Of a stretch of DNA of 64,000 nucleotides, positions 1 through 12,130 are shown in pieces. Position 1 is the first letter of the stretch. Each line of letters begins with the position of its first letter. A program made the position numbers and the translations under genes. The stretch comes from Costus lasius (lineage: Eukaryota; Streptophyta; Magnoliopsida; Zingiberales; Costaceae). The stretch is from contig JANVAS020000223.1 in assembly GCA_027563935.2 (NCBI GenBank), positions 558,001 through 622,000 on the forward strand, in the 5' to 3' direction. The notes under the pieces are model-generated. The model searched no databases. It was not told the DNA's origin and saw nothing but the letters and a program-made list of their open reading frames with translations.

Positions 1-420
1 CAATCATGTGTGCTCTATTACAAGAGTCGTAGAGTCCACTTGGGGAATCTTGGTGTCCTGTTTCACACGATCTACCTCTGCTTAGTCCACCGCGATAGTA
101 GGAGACTAACTCAGTTGTTGAGTTGCGCACCCGAGAGGGGCACGGCTCAAGAGGACACATCCTTGGTTTTCTAAAGATTATGAAAGCAGTACTTTTCATT
201 ACGCTTATAAGTTCAAAGACGTGGTGAAACCCGATATCCCAATTTCTCTCTCATCGTTACGACTTTCGTTTCATTACGTTTTTACTTTGAATTGCGACAC
301 CATCTGAGACCTTCAATCATTTAGCTATTGATTGTACGATTAGTTGGTAATTGACACTAGTCCTCATGGGAACGATATTTTTACTACACGATAAAAATCG
401 TGCGCTTGCGGTAGCTATCA
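1..420 (+). mobile_element. End of a plus-strand Ty3/gypsy-type LTR (element H)
   Basis: The stretch ends GTAGCTATCA at 420, preceded by a GATAAAAATCGTGCG and CTTGCGG block. Read on the opposite strand, this block has the same word order (CCGCAAG, then ACG, then a T-rich run) as the U5 ends of the minus-strand elements starting at 4569 and 59951. The readable pol frame of element D stops exactly at 421. No primer-binding site follows position 420, so this should be a 3' LTR whose body lies left of the window, or a solo LTR. The left end is not visible, so the target duplication (expected next to CTTGC at 421-425) cannot be checked. Confidence 0.55.
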
Positions 421-2265
421 CTTGCTCATGGGTGATACGTGAGAGATGATGCGCAACTGAGTTCTCGGCCCCCTTCTTATCTCGAACTTCTATGTTGAAT
501 TCTTGGAGTAGTAAAATCCATCTTATCAGTCACAGTTTGGCATCTTTTTTTGTCATCAAGTACCTAATAGCTGCATGATCGGTAAAAACAATAACTTTAG
601 AATCAACAATGTAAGACCGAAACTTGTCAAATGCAAAAACCACGGCCAAGAGCTTTTTCTCGGTGGTCGCATAATTTATCTGCGCGTCATCCAGTGTGCG
701 GCTCGCGTAGTAAATTGCATACAACTGGTTCTCCTTTCATTGTCCTAGTACCGCACCCACGGCATAGTCACTCGCGTCACACATGATCTCAAATGGGAGG
801 GAGGGACCAATCTGGTGGTTGCATTATCGGTGCCGAAATTAGGGCTTCCTTCAACGTGGTAAAAGCTTGCAAGCAGTCCCTGTCAAAAATAAAAGGCACA
901 TCCTTAGCAAGAAGACATGTCAATGGTCTAGCTATTTTTGAAAAATCTTTTATAAAGCGCCTGTAAAAACCGGCATGACCCAAAAAGCTTCGAATTGCTT
1001 TCATAGAAGTTGGAGGTGGTAGCTTCTCAATTGCATCCACTTTTGCCTTGTCCACTTCTATTCCTCTCTTCGATATCAAGTGTCCCAGCACGATGCCCTC
1101 TTGTACCATAAAATGGCATTTTTCCTAGTTGAACACGAGGTCAGCTTCTTGGCACCGCTGCAAGACACGAGATAAATTAGTAAGGCAAACATCAAAAGAG
1201 CTACCGTATATGGAGAAATCGTCCATGAATATATCCATCACATCTTCCACAAGATCTGAGAATATTGCAGTCATACAATGTTGGAAAGTTGCTGGAGTGT
1301 TGCACAACCCAAATGGCATTCGCCTATAAGCGAATGTGTCATAGGGGCAAGTGAACGTCATTTTTTCTTGATCCTCCGGGTGGATAGGAATCTGTAGAAA
1401 CCCGGAATATCCGTCTAGAAAGCAAAAAATGAGAGTTGTTAGCAAGACGTTCTAACATTTGATCGATAAAAGATAAAGGGTAGTGGTCTTTGCGGGAGGC
1501 TTTATTTAGTTTACGGAAGTCGATACACATTCGCCAACCCGTTACCGTCCGTGTCAGTATTAGTTCATCTTTATCGTTCTTAACCACCGTTGTGCCTCCT
1601 TTCTTCGGCACGACATGCACCGGACTCAACCACTCACTATCGGAGATGGGGTAAATTACCCCCGCATCAAGAAGCTTCAAAATCTCCTTTTTCACTTCTT
1701 CTTTCAGGTTCGGGTTGAGTTGTCTTTGTCCTTCAACAGTGGGTTTGCATCCTTCCTTCAGAAATATCTTATGCATGCAAATGGAGGGGTTAATACCTTT
1801 GATGTCCTCCAATGTATATCCAATAACATTCTTATACTTTCTAAGTGTATCTAAGAGCATTTGAGTTTGCACCTTACCAAGATCCGCATTTACTATCACC
1901 GGTAAAGTGGAATTTGAGCCCAAGAATTCATACCTCAAATTGTCCGGTAATGGTTTAAGTTCAATCTCCTTAACATCCTTTACCGTGGTACATGGTGCTT
2001 CAGGATTAGCTTCGTCTTCTATTTCATTCTTGGAGAGGCACTCCTCCAAAGGGTCGGGATTGTCAATAATAGTGCCCGAGCTACTCGACTCATCCTCCAC
2101 AAGATCCATATTGTAGCAAGTCCCTGCAAAAGTAGGATGCTTTAAAAATTCAGAAATATCAAAATCGATAGTGTCCTCGCCTACATGCAATTTGAGCTTC
2201 CCGTTTTTAACGTTAATAATTGCCCTAGCGGTGGCCAAGAAAGGTTGACCAAGTATTATGGGAAG
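421..2265 (-). pseudogene. Reverse transcriptase-RNase H part of element D pol
   Basis: This continues the gag-protease frame after one TGA at 2268-2266. It carries the end of the protease (LATARAIIN region near 2240), a linker, and reverse transcriptase fingers with RMCIDFRKLNKASRKD near 1530-1480. The frame shifts near 1425 and continues as FCFLDGYSGF and RRMPFGLCNTPATF, with the catalytic motif FMDD near 1220. A TAG sits near 1125 in place of a tryptophan. The connection domain (SFLGHAGFYRRFI) follows to 789, then another frameshift and a TGA near 733. RNase H (YASRTLDDAQINYATTEKK) lies at 724-530, followed by the DHLSR-like end to 421. Integrase is absent. The product would have copied element RNA into DNA inside virus-like particles. 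Confidence 0.88.
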
Positions 2266-4374
2266 TCAGACGTCCTCTTGCATGTCCAGCACAATGAAGT
2301 CAGCCGGGATGAAGAATTTACCGACTTTGATCGGTATGTCTTCCAATATGCCCACAGGGTGTCGTACCGAGCGGTTGGCGAGTTGCAAAGAGATATTTGT
2401 CCGCTTGAGTTCCCCCATATCCAACTTCTTGCAGATAGAGAGTGGTATAAGACTGACACTGGCCCCAAGATCACATAAAGCGCGATCAAAACTCATGTCC
2501 CCAATCTGGCATGGGATCGAAAAACTGCCGGGGTCTTTTAGCTTAGGTGGCAGTTTGTTTTGAATTATGGCGCTACACTCTTCCGTCAGCGCCACTGTTC
2601 CTTGGTCTTCTAGTTTCCGTTTGTTGGACAATATTTCCTTGAGAAACTTGGCATAAGATGGCATCTGCGCAAGGGCATCAGTGAAGGGGATATTGATATA
2701 TAATTTCTTGAGTACTTCTAAGAATTTACCAAATTGGCGATCGAGCTTCGCCTTTGCCAATCTTTGCGGAAAAGGAATAGCTAGCACATAAGGGGGCAGG
2801 GGTATGTACGCCGGTTCCTTATTCTTTTCTCGTTCAGCATCAGACCCTTCCACACCATCCCCTTCCTTTCTCACAATTTCTGGTTCGGCGCCCTTTTCTA
2901 TGTCTAACTGTACCCTAGGCTCGTCTAGTTGCTTCCCACTATGGGTGATGATAGCGTTACATTGTTCCCTAGGGTTGGATTCGGGTTGTCTCGGAAGTCT
3001 ACCAGAAGGTCTAGGTGACGTCAAGGCTTGCTGCGCGATCTGATTTTCAAGCATCCTTCCATGTGTGGTCAAAGCTTCAACTTGAGAATCTAATTGTTGG
3101 ATGGTCTCGTTCATGCGCTCATTTTGTTTGGATACTTGTTCAATTTGCTTGGTTTGGTTAGCCATAAAACCTTCAAGCATAGACTCCAAATTTGATTTCG
3201 GTGGTTGAGGTGGTGGTTGTTGTCTTTGTTGCTGGAACCCCACTTGTTGTCTATACTCGGGTTGTTGTGCCGCATTGTTGTTGCGGTATGAGAAATTTGG
3301 GTGGCTCTTCCACCCAGGATTATACGTATTGGAGTACGGGCCATGTTGTGGTCTTGGTTGGAAACTATTGAGAGCATTAACTTGATCTGGTGTAGGGTCC
3401 CCAAAAGAAGGAGGTCTCATTTGGTACTCGGCCACAGGTTGGTTCGGCGTACCACCATTCTCCCAACATACACTATTAACTGATGCAGTGGTGGAGTTCA
3501 GCCCCCATGTATCAAACTTGTGAGATAGGGAATCAACCTTGGCCGTTATGGAGGTCAAGGTGTCCAATTCAAATTTTCCATTTGTTCTAGAAGGCCCCGC
3601 TCTTTCAGTTGACCACTGGTGGTGGTTCATTGTCATATTCTCTATTAAGTTGAAAGCTTCATCAATCTCCTTGCTCATCAATGCCCCGCCGGCTGCCGCA
3701 TCAATGGTAAGCCTGGTATTGTAGTTGAGACCATTGTAGAAAGTGTGGATAAGAAACCACTTCTCCATACCGTGATGAGGCCACATCATTTGGTATTCCT
3801 TAAAGCAATCCCACGCTTCACAAAGCGACTCATTGTCCCTTTGAGCGAAATTAATTATCTGAGCTCTCAACTGGGCCGTCTTACTTGGCAGAAAATACTT
3901 AGAAAGGAATGCCGTGGAGAGTTGATTCCATGTTGAAATAGATCCAGATGATAGGGAGTGCAACCAACCACGAGCACGGTCCCGTAGTGAGAATGGGAAT
4001 AACCTCAACCGTATCGCATCATCTGATACTCCGTTCATCTTCAGTGTGTCACATACTTCCAAGAAGATTGACAGGTGTAGGTTCGGGTCCTCAAGTGGTG
4101 AACCTCCGAATTGATGCTGTGTCACCATGTTCACAAGTGCTGGCTTGATTTCAAAATTGTTTGCCTCGATCGGAGGCCGAGTAATACTGGTATGTAGCCT
4201 TTGTGCGTTTGGTGAAGCAAATTCTCTAAGAGTTCAGCGGTTATCCATCTTGAGCTGTTCAAGAGATTCTTAAGAAATAGCTGCTTTGAACTTAGCTTTT
4301 CTACGGCACCGGAAGGTCTTTTCAATTTTAGGATCAGCAGGTAGTAATCCTCCTGACCGTAGAGTCCTATACAT
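2266..4374 (-). pseudogene. gag-protease of element D
   Basis: I place the start at the ATG at 4374 (MYRTLRSGGLLPADPKIEKT), because the Athila gag N-terminus is recognisable there in the frame of the long ORF beginning at 4134. Two stops interrupt it: TAA at 4272-4270 and TGA at 4236-4234. The capsid region includes QFGGSPLEDPNLHLSIFLEV and RLRLFPFSLRDRARGWL. The usual zinc knuckle near 3480 is degenerate: one Cys remains in VCWENGGTPNQP. A Gln/Pro-rich linker follows, then the aspartic protease with DLGASVSLIPLS near 2435. The frame ends at TGA 2268-2266, a likely former CGA or GAA codon inside the protease flap region. Confidence 0.88.
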
Positions 4375-4544
4375 AAACCAAGTGAGTTCAAAAGCAACTT
4401 TTCCAAACAACAGAAAGATATGCAGTAATTATCAAAGGTAACAAATTAAACTTAACAGTAAATAACTAAAAACATGTATACTAAAAGAAAAAAAAAATGT
4501 CTAGTCTAGCAATAACTTAACCGTGTCGATATTGATAAATTTGG

Positions 4545-4562
4545 TCCCCGGCAACGGCGCCA
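4545..4562 (-). other. Primer-binding site of element D (tRNA-Asp)
   Basis: The minus strand reads TGGCGCCGTTGCCGGGGA, complementary to the 3' end of plant tRNA-Asp including CCA. It lies six bases inside the LTR end at 4569. This site primes minus-strand DNA synthesis and fixes the orientation of the element. Confidence 0.9.
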
Positions 4563-4568
4563 AAAACT

Positions 4569-6017
4569 TGATAGGTGAATTCCGCAAGTATACGGACTAT
4601 CGAAGTAATATATATGTATCGATTCCACAGGGACCAAATACCAAGTACCGACTGATTAGATTACCACAAGCTAGACGATCCTTAAGTGGTTGTGAAATGG
4701 TTGCTAAGATCTAAAATTAAGCTAAACAAGAAATAAGCAAGGCAAATAGAATTGAAAGCTAGGTAATTGCACGATGCAAGGTCTAAGGATGGGTAGGATC
4801 AAGGCTAGGGTCCACCACCTTAATGCGCTATGCGTGGATTGATAACAATATGAAAGTCCCTTTTTAAACTTAGGGCGATCCAAAGGTGCGCAAGTCGTCC
4901 TCTCTCGAGTGATGCGACTTGCGACTAGGAGTTTACCAGATTTAGCGTCTACCGTCGTAGGACGCGAAACCGAATAAGCCCATTGAGGGCCGGATCGTGT
5001 ATACCATTCAATCATTTGTACATGTTGTCCCCTCTCAGTCGATGCAACAAGGTGCTTATACGATCAAACTTCTACCGTCGTAGTACGCTTAACCCGTATA
5101 AACCCAAAGAGTGCCAAATGGTATACACTACCCGTACTCAATCGACCACTCTCGTGTGACGATTGAGATACTCCTACCTAGGGTTTACAACATCTGGACG
5201 TGCCTCTCGACCCTACCAGATATCTAAGAGCATGAAATTAACACAATGTAAAACTTCATTCGATAGGTGCAACTAGGCATGATAAGACAATCTAGGGTTC
5301 ACAATATAAAGCTATAATCCACACATAGAACATTCAAGGGGCTTTCCCTAGCCCTGAAACAAGTTTAAGCTACAATATCCATGTTCCAAAGCAAAGCATA
5401 AATCAATCCGATCAATACATCTATGGTTAACAAAGGCGATCAAATAAATGAGAAATGGGAAAACAAGACTCCCTCCGGGAGAAAGAAGCCGCCGGGAGAG
5501 GCCTTCTTCTTCCTTGGTTCGGTCGTCCGCCTCCTTCACGCTCTCGCGTTGAAGGGTTTTCTTTTTTCTTTTCGCTGCTCAGTCGCCGCCTGGTTCCTTA
5601 TGTGTTGTCGTGAGTCGATCCTCCAAATAAAAATCCCCCCTTTTTTCTTTATGTGAATAGGGTTTTTGTCCCTTTCCTCTCCTCTCCTTGTCGAATTCCA
5701 CTTTTGCCCTCCTGGAGCCCTCTGTCTGACGTGGATAAGTTGAGGGGTGAAGATCTGGAAAATCGGTATAAGGCGACACCAAAGCCACGGGGTGTGGTTC
5801 TGGTCACTGGGTGGACCGTGGTTTTCGCCGAGAATACAGATTTTGCTGAAAATAGTGGCATTCCTTCGCTTTTTCCCTAAAATGATGCAAAAACACTAAA
5901 GAGTGTAGATTCCGAAGATAAAGCAATAATTCCATGCAAATAAGGTGCAAATGCTAGAAAAGTAAAGATATAACGAGGAAAATAGCATAAAAATCTCTAT
6001 ATAAAAATGACTCAACA
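4569..6017 (-). repeat. 5' LTR of element D
   Basis: The LTR runs from TGTTGAGTCATTTTT (minus strand, starting at 6017) to CACCTATCA (ending at 4569), about 1.45 kb with TG...CA ends. The right boundary is inferred from the Athila-like TGTTGAGT start, since the partner LTR is outside the window. The part nearest the primer site resembles the U5 ends of elements C and E (a CCGCAAG- or CTGCAAG-type word followed by ACGG and ATCGAAGT). Short open frames inside it are not credible genes. Confidence 0.8.
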
Positions 6018-6018
6018 C

Positions 6019-7146
6019 CTATTCAAATACAAACAATAAGCTTGTGTTAAACAATAGACATACGCCTGACATCCAATAATGTAAAAAGTTACTACTAAGT
6101 GTGTGGATACTCACATCTCCAAAAATCATTTCTCCGAACAAGACATTATATAAATGACACTTATGAAACCTCATTGGCTGATTCACATGCCAAACTTCCA
6201 TATCCCTTGACATGTATTCTTCCAGTTGGGTTTGTTGTTCTTCTAAAAGAGTGTCTCTCCCAACATAATCCTTCTGACCCTTAAACTGTATAGGAAAGGT
6301 AACCATTAATTAGATGTAACATGGAGTTTAACAATAAATTCCCGCTTACCTTGTCCTCCACTGGAATATCTTCGGCATGCTCATCTATAGTAAGCACCTG
6401 CCAAGCATTTCAACGGAAATGATTAGAAGAACAGTCCATGTAAGCTAATAATATAACAAGCTCTTAAGCCCTAGATTTACCTCTGCGGCTGGCGTCAATC
6501 GTTTCTTTTCCTATGTGTATGGGCTAACTATTGCCCATGAAGATTTTTGAATACGCTTCTTTCTTTTCTCCCCTGAGAATAAGACCAACGTTGTATCCGA
6601 TATATCAGTAGAGGCATCACTTGATGTACTCTCTTCGTTCCCTTTATCTTTGGAATCATTAGTAAGTGTTTCAATCTCCTCTTTCAGCTTAATATTCTCC
6701 TCAACCAACTCTAAATTCCTCTTATCAATATCAAAAGCCAGATCTGTATTATCTCTAATTAGTTGCAACAAATCCGTTACTAGCTTTTGATTCTCTGCTA
6801 CAATCTCTGCATTTCTCCTTTCAAGTTCCTCTGTGTGGAATGCAAATTCAGATTGTATCCTACTTACATCCGCTCGAAGGCTTGTGCAAGCATTTCCAAT
6901 GTCATCTTTCTCCTTATTGACTTGCAACAAATCCATCTCTAGCCTCTGCTTATCAGCAATAAGATTTTCATTCTGTATTACAATTTGACTAAGATGAGAC
7001 TCAAGTTCCTTAATGGTTTTCCTATAAGCAGCCTCCTTGTCCTCCAAAATCGAACGTTGCACCCTTGGTCCACTTTCAAACTCAACACGAGGAACATGAT
7101 CAATCCGATCATGTTCCATATCATCCAATATAACATCGAATATCAA
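6019..7146 (-). pseudogene. Coiled-coil protein exons next to a mobile-domain gene remnant
   Basis: An open frame of 211 codons at 7146-6511 encodes an acidic, heptad-rich protein. The helical part runs from about residue 35 to 165 (for example RKTIKELESHLSQIV, LVEENIKLKEEIETLTN). A Ser/Thr-rich stretch and a basic patch GEKRKKRIQKS follow. A second open stretch at 6306-6019 (GQKDYVGRDTLLEEQQTQLEE) may be a following exon; AG/GT dinucleotides are available between them but I cannot prove splicing. The same-strand segment at 7930-7356 looks like the N-terminal domain of the same gene. Plant mobile-domain and DUF1985 proteins often carry such coils before a Ulp1-type protease; no protease is seen, because the LTR of element D starts at 6017. 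It could be a host gene truncated by D or part of a decayed DNA transposon. Confidence 0.4.
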
Positions 7147-7355
7147 CTACAACAAAACAAAAGAATGGAATTAGAATAACAACTAAATTAACTTATAGTT
7201 CTCATATGAGGAATGCAATAAACCATACCCAAGTCCTTGATATGCTTTGAAGGTTTTTAAAATAGGATGGTCATCGCTAAGTTTTGACATTTACCCACCG
7301 GAAAAGCCGTGGGTAAACACTGTCGATCCGACTAGATATGAACGGTCAGGTATGC

Positions 7356-7930
7356 TCATATAGCCAAACCTATCACAAAGTAAGCAAATATTAACAAATT
7401 GTAACGATTCAAATAAAATAAACTAATGCTATTCAGAATAATACTCAGAGAAAGTAGAATCGCACATCTACCAATGCCACTCAGTTTTTTCTTCTTGCTA
7501 CTACATGACAACTCTTTCCTTAAAAATTGGTGAATAGCTTTAGACCAGTTATAATTATTGATTTCTAACAAATTATCGACGTACGGAACAAAAGATATAT
7601 CCACATTATAGCTCAGACAGGAGAATAGAAAAGTATAGAATATATACAAAATAGCAAGCAGGAGCACTCGGTCACCGTCCACAGGGATTCCCTCAGCACT
7701 AAGTTGACTTAGCATTGACTCAATCAAGCCTCTAGTTATTGTTTAGCCTCTAACTTCCCCATCAAAGAAGACTGAACTCGGCCGCTCTAATTCAAAGTTC
7801 ACCAACTCCCCCCATTTAGGCAAACCAAGGATGATTGATACATCCTGAACAGTAAAATCAATGAAATTCCCATTAATCAATCATCCTGAACCGATTTTTA
7901 AGTTCTGGTGGGAAGAAGAAGCGACGCGAA
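7356..7930 (-). pseudogene. Plant mobile domain / DUF1985-like domain remnant
   Basis: Minus-strand translation near 7880-7780 gives FTVQDVSIILGLPKWGEL, matching the motif that opens plant mobile domain and DUF1985 proteins. After a TAG near 7745 the frame continues as GIPVDGDRVLLLAILYIFYT and PYVDNLLEINNYNWSKAIHQ, the layout expected for the middle of this domain (hydrophobic helix, then a V-D-x-x-x-x-x-N-Y-x-W block). The domain occurs in host genes and in MULE-type transposons in plants. The adjacent coiled-coil ORF (7146-6511) is probably the same gene. Family assignment is by motif recognition only. Confidence 0.45.
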
Positions 7931-7965
7931 AATGAGTTAACCCGTGTGCAGTAACCCTGGTTATG

Positions 7966-9055
7966 GGGTGCGTTTTCTCAGAAAGTTTCTTTCTGAGAAA
8001 ACTTCAGAAAGCTTTGTATCCATCATCCATCCAAATGAGATTGACACGAATCTCAATAAATTAAACATCCGTTTTCTTCCCGTTGTTTCACTGTGTGCTC
8101 TCATCCAACGTGTTTCCCATTTTTTTCACTGTGTGCTCTCATCACATCGGACGGCATGCTAATTTGGCACAGATTTTAAAATATTTTATAATATAGTAAA
8201 ATATTTAATGATATTTCAAAAATTTAATAATAGATGGTAGAAATTTAGTAATACATGGTAGAAATTTAGATAAATATTTTTTTAAAATCTAAATTAATTA
8301 TAGTAATTAAGTTAACACTAAGAAAATAAAATATTATATAAATTATTTTTTATTTATGCATTTTTTTTATTATTTTTTATAAATATTTTTATGTATATTA
8401 TAATAATGTATAAATTTAATACAATAAAGTAGAAATTTAACTAAACTTTATGTTAAACCTAAGAAAATAAAATATTATATTTTTTTTACTTATATATATT
8501 TTTTATAATTTTTATATATATTATAATATCGTAGAAATTTAATATTATATAGTAGAAATTTAGTTAACTACCTTATTACTAGGAAATAAAACCCTAACTA
8601 GCTTACATAATGGATATATATATATATATATATAATACATTTATAAAAAATATTATTATAATATACCTAAAAACATTTATAAAAAATATATAAAAATATG
8701 CATAAATAAAAAATAATTTATATAATATTTTATTTTCTTAGTGTTAACTTAATTACTATAATTAATTTTGATTTAAAAAAAATATTTATCTAAATTTCTA
8801 CCATGTATTACTAAATTTCTACGATCTATCATTAAATATTTTACTGTATTATAAAATATTTTAAAATCTGTCCAAATTAGCACGCCATCCGATGTGATGA
8901 GATGGGAAAACACGTTGGATGATAGCACACAGTGAAAAAAGGAAGAAAATGGATGTTTAATTTATTGAGATTCGTGTCAATCTCATTTGGATGGATGGTG
9001 GATACAAAGCTTTCTAAAGTTTTTTCAGGAAGAAACTTTATGAGAAAACGCACCC
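7966..9055. mobile_element. Foldback DNA transposon with ~500-bp inverted repeats
   Basis: The left end GGGTGCGTTTTCTCA and the right end TGAGAAAACGCACCC are inverted copies. The complementarity runs inward through the TTGTATCC, CATCCATCCAAATGAGATTG and CACATCGGA blocks into AT-rich DNA at about 8480-8530, so the element is almost one giant hairpin. Direct repeats TGGTTATG flank it (7958-7965 and 9056-9063), an 8-bp target duplication typical of hAT. If the outermost C is excluded it becomes 9 bp (CTGGTTATG), which would fit Mutator. No transposase is encoded. Confidence 0.9.
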
Positions 9056-9063
9056 TGGTTATG

Positions 9064-12000
9064 CTTTCTCAAGATTCGCTCTGTTTTAATGCGCTTTAAG
9101 ATTAGTGTGCACGTGATTGGCAACCCCTTCCTTTGATTGGACAGAAGGGACCCTTCGGCAGGCCTTTTTCTCTGTGGCAGGTGTCCGTTGCAGGCAAAAA
9201 GTTCCTGTGAGTTGTGGAGAAGGGTCCTTCACTATACAAATGCTCCCGTTGCAGGAAAAAATTTTCGCCGAAGGATCGCAGAAGGGTGATGGGGCATTCA
9301 AACACGTATCTTAAAGCAAAGTCTATTATACCAAAAAAAGTCAACTTACATACAATCTTAGTTTCCCAATTCTTCGTTAATACGAGAAGGAGCTGCGTGA
9401 CCAGTGTCGGACGCGGCTCCCTTGGGGTCGTTTCCTTCGCTGGCTCCTGCGGAGAAGAAGCGAGAAGGCAAGGAAGTTCCGTTCCTGGCAGACGTGCGTA
9501 GAGGCGAGCGGTTCCGTCTCCTTCGGGGTTGAGAAGGGGATGCGAGCAGTAGAGGTTTCGGATGCGAGCGGCTGCCAACGCAAGGCTTCGTTTCTCTTGG
9601 CGGAAGACAGTGGGGATTTCGGAGGTGGGGGCGGCTTCAACGACGCAAGCGGCGTTGCCGCACTTCCTTCGGACCCAAACACAAGAGGCGGAGTCTTCGG
9701 CTCCCGTTCCATTGGAAGCGGACGACGCGAGCCATCTGCACCGCGCGCGTCTTTCAGCTCACACGCGAGCTCGGACACAAGACCGACGGGGAGACCATCG
9801 AGCTGCTTCCAACTGCTCCGCCTGCTTCGAGGCGAGGACGCCACCTCATCAAGCCTGCGGACGCCGCTTGCGTCCGCATCTGCCGCGCCGAAGCTTTGAC
9901 CCTCACGCTGCTAATCCCGCTCTCGACTGCGTCTGCGTCCGCTTCAATCGGGGATTGCCGCCTCCCATCTCGCTGAAGGCGTCGTCACCGTAGGATCCGC
10001 CGCAGCCTCTGTAGGAACCGGTAGAATCGCCGAGGACGTTGCTCGCATCCTCGTCCAAGCTCCGAAGAAGGGAAACGGCACTGCTGAAAGTTCGAAGCCA
10101 CGTCCGCTGCAACAAAGCCCGCTTGACTCCTTCAATTTGGGTTTGATTTGGGCGACTTATCGTGTGCATTTGACTTTTTTTTATGTGTAATAGAAGTTTT
10201 CTTTAAGATTCATTTTTTTTGCATTAAGAATCGTGCTTGAAGGATTACGGGACCCTTCTGCGATCACGCAAAAGATTTCTCCCCGAGCGAACCTCCACGA
10301 CGCGGAGCGACGGCGCGATCTCTCTCTGGAAGCTTTGAGCGCGAGCGACGCGAGCTTCCTCCACCTCTCCGGCGAGCGACGAGCTGAGGGCAGTAGAGGC
10401 GAGCTTCCCGTCGACGAGCGACGCAGTGGAAGCTCCCCTTTGACCGGACGAAGCCGTGAGCGGCTTTCCTGCCGTAACCGCGGCGGCGGTTCCCTTCCCT
10501 GAGATATCGAGCGCGTCCCGGCGAGGACTCCGGCGACGGCGAGGTCAGACGAGCGGGGGAGCTTTGTGCGTGTACAGGGGGCGTGTACAGTGAGGAAGGG
10601 AGAGGGGTTTTATGTACCTGTTGTGAGTATAAATAAACAGGGAAAATTTCCTCTCAAACTCCGTGTCTCTCCGGCGTGTTTTCCGGCGTGGTTCGACTGT
10701 CCTCCCCGGCGGATCTTCTCCACCTCCGAACGATCGACTCCGGTGTCCAGAGGCGGCGCCGACGAGGGAGGCTGAGGGGCGTGGGCGTGAGTTTCCCCTC
10801 CCCTGCCGCTGGCCCTTTTCCCGTCTCCGGCGACGTTCGCGGCGGCGAGCTTGCGTAGCGCGCTCGACGTCCGCGGAGAAGGCGAACGCGTTGAGCGGCG
10901 TTCGGTTCGAGGCTTCGGGCGGAGTCAAGTCAACGCCGCTGATTCGAGTAAAAATCGAATTCGGTGTGATTTGGGTGACGTGGCGCGGGATTAAGCTAAT
11001 TAACCTTGCTTAAGGTTAATTCGGGTCTGACACTAATAAACTTAATTTTAATCCGAACTGTATTTCGGCAAAACCGGATCGTTGGATCCAATGAAAAATC
11101 AGACTGCGCCCGAAGGTGCAGTCGTCCGCCTTCCGCCGTCCGACGTCCAGTACATGCTCGGCGGCTCGGTGATGAGGAAGCAGCTTCTGTCGATGTCAAC
11201 TCTGTGATAGTTGAATTTCATTCCTGTGTTCGATCCAGCGTGAAGAGAGGTTTGGCGATGCTGGTGCGGCGGCGGCTTCTTTTCTACGTGAGAGTTAAAT
11301 TTTTGACTCGTGTCATAAGGTTAGCAGATGACATTCCACTCGGCGACTCTAGGAATTTGGCCGGCGACGGATTTCCTCTTCGGCGATTTACCCACAAGCG
11401 ATGCTGTATTTAAATTCTGGCAACTCCGACTCGGCCACAGCATAGGAACCATTTTTTTTGCGACAAATTTCGATGACGAGAGGATCTGATGGCAGCAGAT
11501 TCGGCGAATTTGGTGGAAAGTTTCCAGATTGGTGGCTGCTTACTTGGCGACTAATTCATATGTAAGTTGTTTGCAGTCCGGATTTAAAGGCTATAATTCA
11601 TATGTAAGGCTCCAAATCAAAGATATTTTAGATTTTGAATTTATGCTTGCTTTGTTCAGTACTCCTTTTAGCGTGAACTTCAAATCAGGGTATGCTTGCT
11701 TGCTAATCACCCCTTCTCAATTTCGCCGGATTGTTTTTGACAGCTAATTTCTCAACACAGACCAGGTTTTGATGATCGTTCGCCTTTTCCATTGAATTTG
11801 TGAAATTTTGTTACAGTGATGTTTTTATTGGACTGTCTCAGCTACCTTGTCTCAGCAAATTCTGATTTAAAGATTATCCATCTTCTGTTGTCTTCATTAA
11901 TTAGGAATTTGATAGTCAACTGTGCAGCTAATTTTTTATCGACAGAGATAAACTTTGGTAAACCCTCTGCCAAGTGCCAAACAGGAATTTCAGACTCATG

Positions 12001-12120
12001 TTCAGATTTTGATGGAGAAGTTCTTTTGATTCTGAACAGGAGCTTCAAATTTTGGTAAAACTCCAGTATCTAAGATTTTACCAAAACCTCCTGGGCATAA
12101 ACGGCAGCTTCTAGTATTTT
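9064..12120. other. Anonymous sequence with a GC-rich block and a TATA-like site
   Basis: No recognisable gene. From about 9380 to 10930 the sequence is GC-rich with overlapping open frames on both strands and many CG dinucleotides, which produces chance ORFs. A TATAAATA box lies at 10628-10635 (plus strand), followed by a pyrimidine-rich, TCTCCGGCG-rich stretch that resembles a plant 5' untranslated leader. The following 1.2 kb becomes AT-rich with no ORF that looks like a protein. It could be a promoter and leader of a lost gene, or a large non-coding retroelement derivative. Confidence 0.3.
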
Positions 12121-12130
12121 TATATGATCC

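Larger units (their letters stand above)
421..6017 (-). mobile_element. Athila-type Ty3/gypsy retrotransposon D (5' part)
   Basis: Reading leftward on the minus strand the order is 5' LTR (6017-4569), tRNA-Asp primer site (4562-4545), gag-protease (4374-2266), then reverse transcriptase and RNase H (2265-421). Integrase and the 3' LTR are not present; element H interrupts D at 421. The FMDD reverse transcriptase motif and the tRNA-Asp primer fit the Athila lineage. The coding part carries several in-frame stops and at least two frameshifts, so this copy is not autonomous. Confidence 0.9.

Noticed and set aside
9377..10928. Several ORFs of 80-155 codons on both strands
   Set aside because: They overlap each other in a GC-rich block, have low-complexity composition and match no family.
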